DNA from: Candidatus Omnitrophota bacterium
GTDB lineage: Bacteria > Omnitrophota > Gorgyraeia > 2-02-FULL-51-18
Assembly: GCA_023247935.1 (NCBI GenBank)
Contig: JAHFFM010000055.1
Span: 1-9,670 of the forward strand
Reading direction: 5' to 3'
Length of the DNA stretch: 9,670 nt
Each line of letters begins with the position of its first letter. Position 1 is the first letter of the stretch. The position numbers were made by a program, and so were the translations under genes. Below are positions 6,537-9,670 of the stretch, in pieces. Under the pieces are notes generated by a model. That model did no database searches. It had not been told where the DNA came from and saw only the letters and a program-made list of their open reading frames with translations.

Positions 6537-7306
6537 ACGCTTTGATAACCGGCGCTTCCGGCGGAATCGGTTATGAATTGGCGAAAATATTTGCGCAAAA
6601 CGGCTGGAATTTAATTTTAGTCGCCCGCAGTCAAGAAAAGCTGAATTCATTTTCAAAAGAAATCTCCAAGCAGCACGGCATTTCCGCGCATGTCATCGTC
6701 AAAGATCTTACCGATCCCGAATCCGCCTCCGAACTTTATCGCGAAGTGGAGTTGAAATCGTGGACCGTTGATGCACTTGTCAATAATGCTGGCATCGGCT
6801 CGTTCGGGTTTTTTTCTCAAACGGATTTTGCGGTTGAGGCCTCACTTTTGGAATTGAATGTTGTGACTCTCACCAAGCTCACCAAACTTTTTTTAAAGCC
6901 CATGATTCAAAGAGGAGAAGGATATGTTTTGAATGTGGCTTCCACGGCCGCTTTTCAACCCGGACCTTTGATGGCTGTTTATTATGCGTCGAAGGCTTAT
7001 GTGCTTTCTTTTTCGGAGGCGATCGCGGATGAATTGGAAGGTTCGGGAGTGTCTGTTACCGCGCTTTGTCCGGGAGCTACGTTAACCGGTTTTCGGGACG
7101 CGGCCGGAATGCAGCGTTCGCGGCTTTATAAATTAAGGGTGATGGATGTGAAACGGGTGGCTCGGGAAGGGTATGATGGCATGATTCAAAGAAAGCGAGT
7201 TGTAATTCCCGGTACTTTGAATAAAGTTTTGGTGAGCGGCTCCAGACTTCTCCCAAGAAAACTTGTGACAAAAGTGACACGAAAAATTCAGGAAGCGGAC
7301 AAATGA
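6533..7306 (+). CDS. Short-chain dehydrogenase/reductase (classical SDR)
   Basis: This is a cytoplasmic NAD(P)(H)-dependent oxidoreductase of the classical SDR family, 257 residues. It shows the cofactor motif TGASGGIG (6-13), NNAG (84-87), catalytic Ser137, and the YxxxK pair Tyr150 and Lys154. The basic residue in LVARS after the second strand (Arg36) hints at NADP preference, which is an inference. The C-terminal part (ALCPGATLTGF...MQRKRVVIPG) resembles the broad DltE/COG0300 group of oxidoreductases of uncertain substrate, so no substrate is assigned. It overlaps the upstream pilZ gene and the downstream PsbP-like gene by ATGA on both sides, so the three are probably translated as a coupled unit. 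The ATG at 6533 puts the glycine-rich loop at the normal distance from the N-terminus. Confidence 0.93.
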   Translation: MNALITGASGGIGYELAKIFAQNGWNLILVARSQEKLNSFSKEISKQHGISAHVIVKDLTDPESASELYREVELKSWTVDALVNNAGIGSFGFFSQTDFAVEASLLELNVVTLTKLTKLFLKPMIQRGEGYVLNVASTAAFQPGPLMAVYYASKAYVLSFSEAIADELEGSGVSVTALCPGATLTGFRDAAGMQRSRLYKLRVMDVKRVAREGYDGMIQRKRVVIPGTLNKVLVSGSRLLPRKLVTKVTRKIQEADK

Positions 7307-7830
7307 GAAAAAAGTGGTTTTGGGTGGGGCTTATTTTTATTTTGAGCGCGCCAGCTGTGGCGGCTGCGGAAACCTCTAAAACGTATACGAATCATTATTT
7401 TCTTTATTCCATCGATTATCCTGAGACCTGGCGGTCGAAAGAAATCAGCAAAGTGGCCGTGTTCACGTCGCCTTATGATTCCGTTGATGACAAATTTGCC
7501 GAAAATGTAAGTGTGGTGGCCGAAGATTTGAGCCAAGTTCCGGTGGAAGTGAGTTTGATTGATTATCACCGCAAAGCGATCGGCGGAGCTTCTAAAATGC
7601 TAACGGATTTCAATGTTTTGGAAGAGGCGCAAACCCAATGGATAGGGCGTGATGCGATTATTGTTTTGTACACCGCCACCCTGAGAGGTGAAAAATTTAA
7701 ATTCAAAGCCTACACCGTCATGGTCGATAAAACCGCCTATGTTTTAACTTACACCGCTCAAGAAGCCGACTTCGACCAATTCCTCCCCGAAGCCGAGCGC
7801 CTCATGCGCTCCATCCGAGTTAGTCCGTAG
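7303..7830 (+). CDS. Secreted PsbP-like/DcrB-type small protein
   Basis: This 175-residue exported protein starts with a classical Sec signal peptide: MRKK, a hydrophobic core (FWVGLIFILSAPAVA) and an AAA site favouring cleavage between residues 22 and 23. No lipobox cysteine is present, so it should be free in the periplasm or outside. The mature part resembles the PsbP/DcrB (Mog1-fold) families: YFLYSIDYPETWR near the start, FAENVSVVAEDL in the middle, and a final VDKTAYVLTYTAQEADFDQFLPEAERLMRSIRV. Proteins of this type have no common enzymatic activity and often remain unexplained. AGGAAG 7 bases before the ATG is a good ribosome-binding site, and the start overlaps the dehydrogenase stop. 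It is the last gene of the run starting with typA. Fold assignment is moderate; function unknown. Confidence 0.75.
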   Translation: MRKKWFWVGLIFILSAPAVAAAETSKTYTNHYFLYSIDYPETWRSKEISKVAVFTSPYDSVDDKFAENVSVVAEDLSQVPVEVSLIDYHRKAIGGASKMLTDFNVLEEAQTQWIGRDAIIVLYTATLRGEKFKFKAYTVMVDKTAYVLTYTAQEADFDQFLPEAERLMRSIRVSP

Positions 7831-7864
7831 TCCCGGAATCCAATCTCTTTTTTGGCTGCAGCTC

Positions 7865-8050
7865 GCCCACCACAACCCAACACCCTCCTCACTACCGCCT
7901 TTCCCCGTCCTGTGGTTTTTTCAAGGAAGTTATTATAACTGCGGGGTGGCTCAGGTGATGTTTTGACGTCTCCCTTGTCACTTATGAAAAAACCACAGGC
8001 AGGGCGGGAAAAGACGGTTAGCGTTCGGAGGGTGTTGGGTTGTGGTGGGC
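7865..8050. repeat. Foldback A: 186-bp imperfect palindrome
   Basis: The outer arms are perfect 24-bp inverted repeats at 7865-7888 and 8027-8050 (ends GCCCACCACAACCC and GGGTTGTGGTGGGC). Inner arms pair perfectly over 15 bp, CCTGTGGTTTTTTCA at 7909-7923 with 7985-7999. The stretch between them is related but gapped, and about 61 bases form the loop, which holds a small AGTTA-TTA-TAACT hairpin. The left arm is almost free of G and the right arm is G-rich. No obvious target duplication flanks it. A MITE-like origin or a processing/termination structure are both possible. Confidence 0.75.
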
Positions 8051-8145
8051 TTAAGTTAAGTTAGGTTTCCCAAACAACCCCTTCGAAGCGACTTTTGCCC
8101 TTTTCATCCCGCTTATGGTCTTTCTCTAAGTGATAAGGGGGGACG

Positions 8146-8194
8146 CCAAAAATCACTTGAGGCACCGGTTCTTTGGTGCCGAATTGATTTTTGG
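8146..8194. repeat. Nested hairpin inside foldback B
   Basis: CCAAAAATCA (8146-8155) pairs perfectly with TGATTTTTGG (8185-8194). Inside it, GGCACC (8161-8166) pairs with GGTGCC (8175-8180) around an eight-base loop GGTTCTTT. The two stems are joined by a small asymmetric internal loop, a shape more typical of folded RNA or cruciform DNA than of random sequence. Confidence 0.65.
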
Positions 8195-8238
8195 TCGGGG
8201 GGCTGTTGGTTAAGAGGAGTTGAGCATCTATAAAATAA

Positions 8239-8253
8239 GTGCGCGAAGCGCAC
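8239..8253. repeat. Short GC hairpin with GAA loop
   Basis: GTGCGC-GAA-GCGCAC is a perfect 6-bp stem with a three-base loop, set in AT-rich flanks (CTATAAAATAA on the left, ATATATAAAG on the right) that can extend the pairing. It lies within foldback B. No T-tract follows, so it is not a clear terminator. Confidence 0.6.
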
Positions 8254-8392
8254 ATATATAAAGCATGCGAGACAAGTCTAGACATCCCCCATCACTTAGA
8301 GAAAGGCCATGGGATGAAAAGGGCAATAGGAGCGGAGAAGGAGACGTTTGTGCTGACCGATAGGCTTACTTTAAACCCAAGTAAAAACTTCG

Positions 8393-8531
8393 AGGTAGGC
8401 AAGGCGTTGTTTCGGAGGGACCTTCCGAGTCGTGCCCACGGAAACCTGGTTTGAACACAGCGCGGCGAGGACCAGAGCAAAATTCTCGGCGGGAATTTTG
8501 CGTGCCCGGAGAAATAACGCCTTGCCTACCT
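8393..8531. repeat. Foldback C: 139-bp inverted repeat next to the ahcY 3' end
   Basis: Perfect 16-bp terminal inverted repeats AGGTAGGCAAGGCGTT (8393-8408) and its reverse complement (8516-8531) enclose smaller hairpins. These are a 7-bp stem at 8412-8428 (with one G-T pair) and CAAAATTC-loop-GAATTTTG at 8478-8500. CGTGCCC occurs twice as a direct repeat (8431-8437 and 8501-8507). It ends 7 bases beyond the ahcY stop and could serve as its 3'-end structure, but there is no T-tract. Confidence 0.7.
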
Positions 8532-8538
8532 AAGCTTA

Positions 8539-9670
8539 TTACGTCCCGGATTCCCAGCCAGCTAGGTATGTTTCTTGTTCTTTGGACAGGGTGTCCAAGG
8601 CCACGCCCATGCTTTGGAGCTTCAGGCGTGAGATTTCGCGGTCAATGTCGAGCGGCACACGATACACTTTTTTCTCAAGTGTTTTATGATTTTTGACCAT
8701 CCATTCGGCGGAAAGCGCCTGGTTGGCAAAACTCATATCCATCACCATCGCGGGATGCCCTTCAGCCGCACCCAAATTCACCAAGCGGCCTTCAGCCACA
8801 AGGAAAACCCGTTTGCCGCTAGGCAGCACAAATTCCTGTAAGTTTTCACGCGCGATACGATCCTTTTTGGAAATTTGCTTCAAGCCTTTAATGTCGATTT
8901 CCACGTCAAAATGACCGGAATTGGCGACAATTGCCTTGTCTTTCATTTTGGTAAAGTGTTCTTTACGGACAATGCTGGTATTGCCGGTAACCGTGATAAA
9001 CACGTCCCCGTATTTGACGGCTTCGGCCATAGGCATTACTTGATAACCATCCATCACGGCTTCAAGACCTCTCAAAGGGTCAATTTCCGTGACAATAACT
9101 TTCGCGCCCATTCCCTGCGCCCGAGCCGCCACGCCGCGTCCGCACCAGCCATAACCGCAAACAACGACCGTAGAACCCGTGATCAAAAAATTAGTCGCGC
9201 GAATAATGCCGTCTAAAGTGGATTGACCCGTGCCATAACGATTGTCGAACAAATGCTTGGTGTCCGCGTCATTCACAGCCACGATCGGAAATAATAATTT
9301 CCGCTGAGCTTCAAGACTGCGCAAACGAATCACGCCAGTGGTGGTTTCTTCGGTACCGCCAACAATATTTTTCAAATATTTCGCTGGATTTTTATGGATA
9401 GCCGAAACAATGTCCGCCCCGTCATCCATCGTGATATGTGGCGCGTGTTCGAGCGACGCGTAAATATGAGAATAATAAGTCTTATTATCCTCTCCGCGAA
9501 TCGCGAGAACCTTGATTCCATAATCTTTCACCAGTGTCGCCGCAATATCATCCTGAGTGCTAAGAGGATTGGAGGCGATCAAAACCACGTCCGCGCCGCC
9601 TAATTTCAGAACATGCGCAAGATTTGCGGTTTCGCATGTCACATGAAGACAGGCGGAAAGTTTCACACCC
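8539..9670 (-). CDS. ahcY: S-adenosylhomocysteine hydrolase, short (Thermotoga/archaeal) type, N-terminus cut by window edge
   Basis: AhcY splits S-adenosylhomocysteine into adenosine and homocysteine with a tightly bound NAD, relieving product inhibition of methyltransferases. About 377 residues are visible; the frame is open at the window end (GVKLSACLHVT is internal), so the start is missing. Key motifs are NPLSTQDD, GGTEETTTGV with the active-site Glu, VNDADTKHLFDNRYGTGQST with catalytic Lys and Asp-Asn, the NAD-binding VVVCGYGWCGRG, ANSGHFDVEID, and GHPAMVMDMSFANQ. YGTGQST replaces the YGCRES form of the long eukaryotic/proteobacterial enzymes, and the protein ends in YLAGWESGT and lacks the long-type PDHYRY tail. 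This identifies the short clade, in which some members prefer S-inosylhomocysteine. It is convergent with the PsbP-like gene across the foldback region. Confidence 0.95.
   Translation of the reverse strand, partial: GVKLSACLHVTCETANLAHVLKLGGADVVLIASNPLSTQDDIAATLVKDYGIKVLAIRGEDNKTYYSHIYASLEHAPHITMDDGADIVSAIHKNPAKYLKNIVGGTEETTTGVIRLRSLEAQRKLLFPIVAVNDADTKHLFDNRYGTGQSTLDGIIRATNFLITGSTVVVCGYGWCGRGVAARAQGMGAKVIVTEIDPLRGLEAVMDGYQVMPMAEAVKYGDVFITVTGNTSIVRKEHFTKMKDKAIVANSGHFDVEIDIKGLKQISKKDRIARENLQEFVLPSGKRVFLVAEGRLVNLGAAEGHPAMVMDMSFANQALSAEWMVKNHKTLEKKVYRVPLDIDREISRLKLQSMGVALDTLSKEQETYLAGWESGT

Larger units (their letters stand above)
8097..8324. repeat. Foldback B: inverted repeat around two internal hairpins
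   Basis: Two arm blocks pair perfectly: GCCCTTTTCATCCC (8097-8110) with 8311-8324, and CTTTCTCTAAGTGAT (8120-8134) with 8291-8305. Weaker similarity continues outward, for example TTAAGTTAAG at 8051-8060 against CTTACTTTAA at 8365-8374 (8 of 10 paired). The structure may therefore reach from the edge of foldback A almost to foldback C. Because the arms are inverted copies, the minus frame on the left and a plus frame on the right give similar peptides (both with HLEK), which explains two short spurious reading frames here. Confidence 0.7.
7831..8538. other. Gene-free interval filled with foldback structures
   Basis: About 700 bp between the convergent PsbP-like and ahcY genes hold no reading frame I would call a gene. 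Short frames exist on both strands but show no domain, no convincing ribosome-binding site and no usual composition. Instead, three long imperfect palindromes follow one another (7865-8050, roughly 8097-8324, and 8393-8531), with small hairpins inside. No tRNA, rRNA, known riboswitch or CRISPR repeat was recognised. It may be a cluster of decayed small insertions or an uncharacterised structured RNA region. Confidence 0.7.

Noticed and set aside
7940..7985. tRNA-like start (GCGGGGTGGCTCAGG)
   Set aside because: No D-arm, anticodon arm or T-arm follows and no matching acceptor end exists within about 75 bases.
7865..8050. Integron attC site (ACCCAAC on the left arm and GTTGGGT on the right fit RYYYAAC/GTTRRRY)
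   Set aside because: The R-box-like 7-mers lie inside a longer perfect stem instead of at its ends, the element is longer than usual attC sites, there is no integrase or cassette array, and the degenerate motif matches easily by chance. Foldbacks B and C lack a proper pair.
7831..8538. Retron, group II intron, tmRNA, RNase P RNA or SRP RNA
   Set aside because: No reverse transcriptase or maturase is encoded, and I do not see the conserved cores of these RNAs; only nested inverted repeats are visible.
8061..8696. Short reading frames (8061-8285 minus, 8239-8454 plus, 8451-8696 plus) as small genes
   Set aside because: They run through the foldback arms, two of them give mirror-related peptides because the arms are inverted copies, the last enters ahcY antisense, and none shows a domain or a good ribosome-binding site.
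1..9670. CRISPR array, prophage, defence or toxin-antitoxin system
   Set aside because: No spaced direct repeats and no phage, nuclease, transposase, integrase or toxin-type genes; all recognised genes are housekeeping or general signalling.

Overview
The window carries bacterial housekeeping genes at moderate GC, packed in short operons with 4-bp ATGA overlaps or gaps of a few bases. Nothing fixes the taxon. The genes are typical of a free-living bacterium with a SecA/SecYEG-type export signal and c-di-GMP signalling. The adenosylhomocysteinase is of the short type found in Thermotogae, archaea and many uncultivated bacterial phyla, so an uncultivated lineage is plausible, but this is inference only.

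Layout. Bases 1-2119 (+): the C-terminal part of a YhiN/HI0933-type flavoprotein, a Maf nucleotide pyrophosphatase, GreA, a 28-bp perfect palindrome, then a stand-alone response-regulator receiver. Bases 2120-2279: a 160-bp foldback element with perfect 19-bp terminal inverted repeats and a 5-bp direct TTTAA flank, placed between two convergent stop codons. Bases 2281-3252 (-): a DusB-type tRNA dihydrouridine synthase. Bases 3253-3318: a compact divergent promoter region. Bases 3319-7830 (+): a six-gene run of typA/bipA, an RsuA/RluB-type pseudouridine synthase, glutaredoxin, a PilZ protein, a short-chain dehydrogenase and a secreted PsbP-like protein. Bases 7831-8538: about 700 bp with no credible gene, filled by three successive foldback structures. 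Bases 8539-9670 (-): the S-adenosylhomocysteine hydrolase, cut by the window end.

How the genes fit together. Translation and RNA maintenance dominate: GreA rescues stalled polymerase, Dus and Rlu modify tRNA and rRNA, and TypA acts in ribosome assembly and stress adaptation. Maf, glutaredoxin and AhcY are housecleaning, redox and methyl-cycle enzymes. PilZ and the receiver are signalling outputs whose partners are not in the window.

The most unusual content is non-coding. Four long imperfect palindromes occupy the two gaps between convergent genes, and none lies inside a gene or at a gene start. The first has the anatomy of a MITE-like insertion (terminal repeats plus candidate target duplication). 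The other three share no obvious sequence with it or each other. No transposase, integrase, reverse transcriptase, CRISPR array, tRNA or rRNA was recognised, and I do not see a complete new multi-gene system here.
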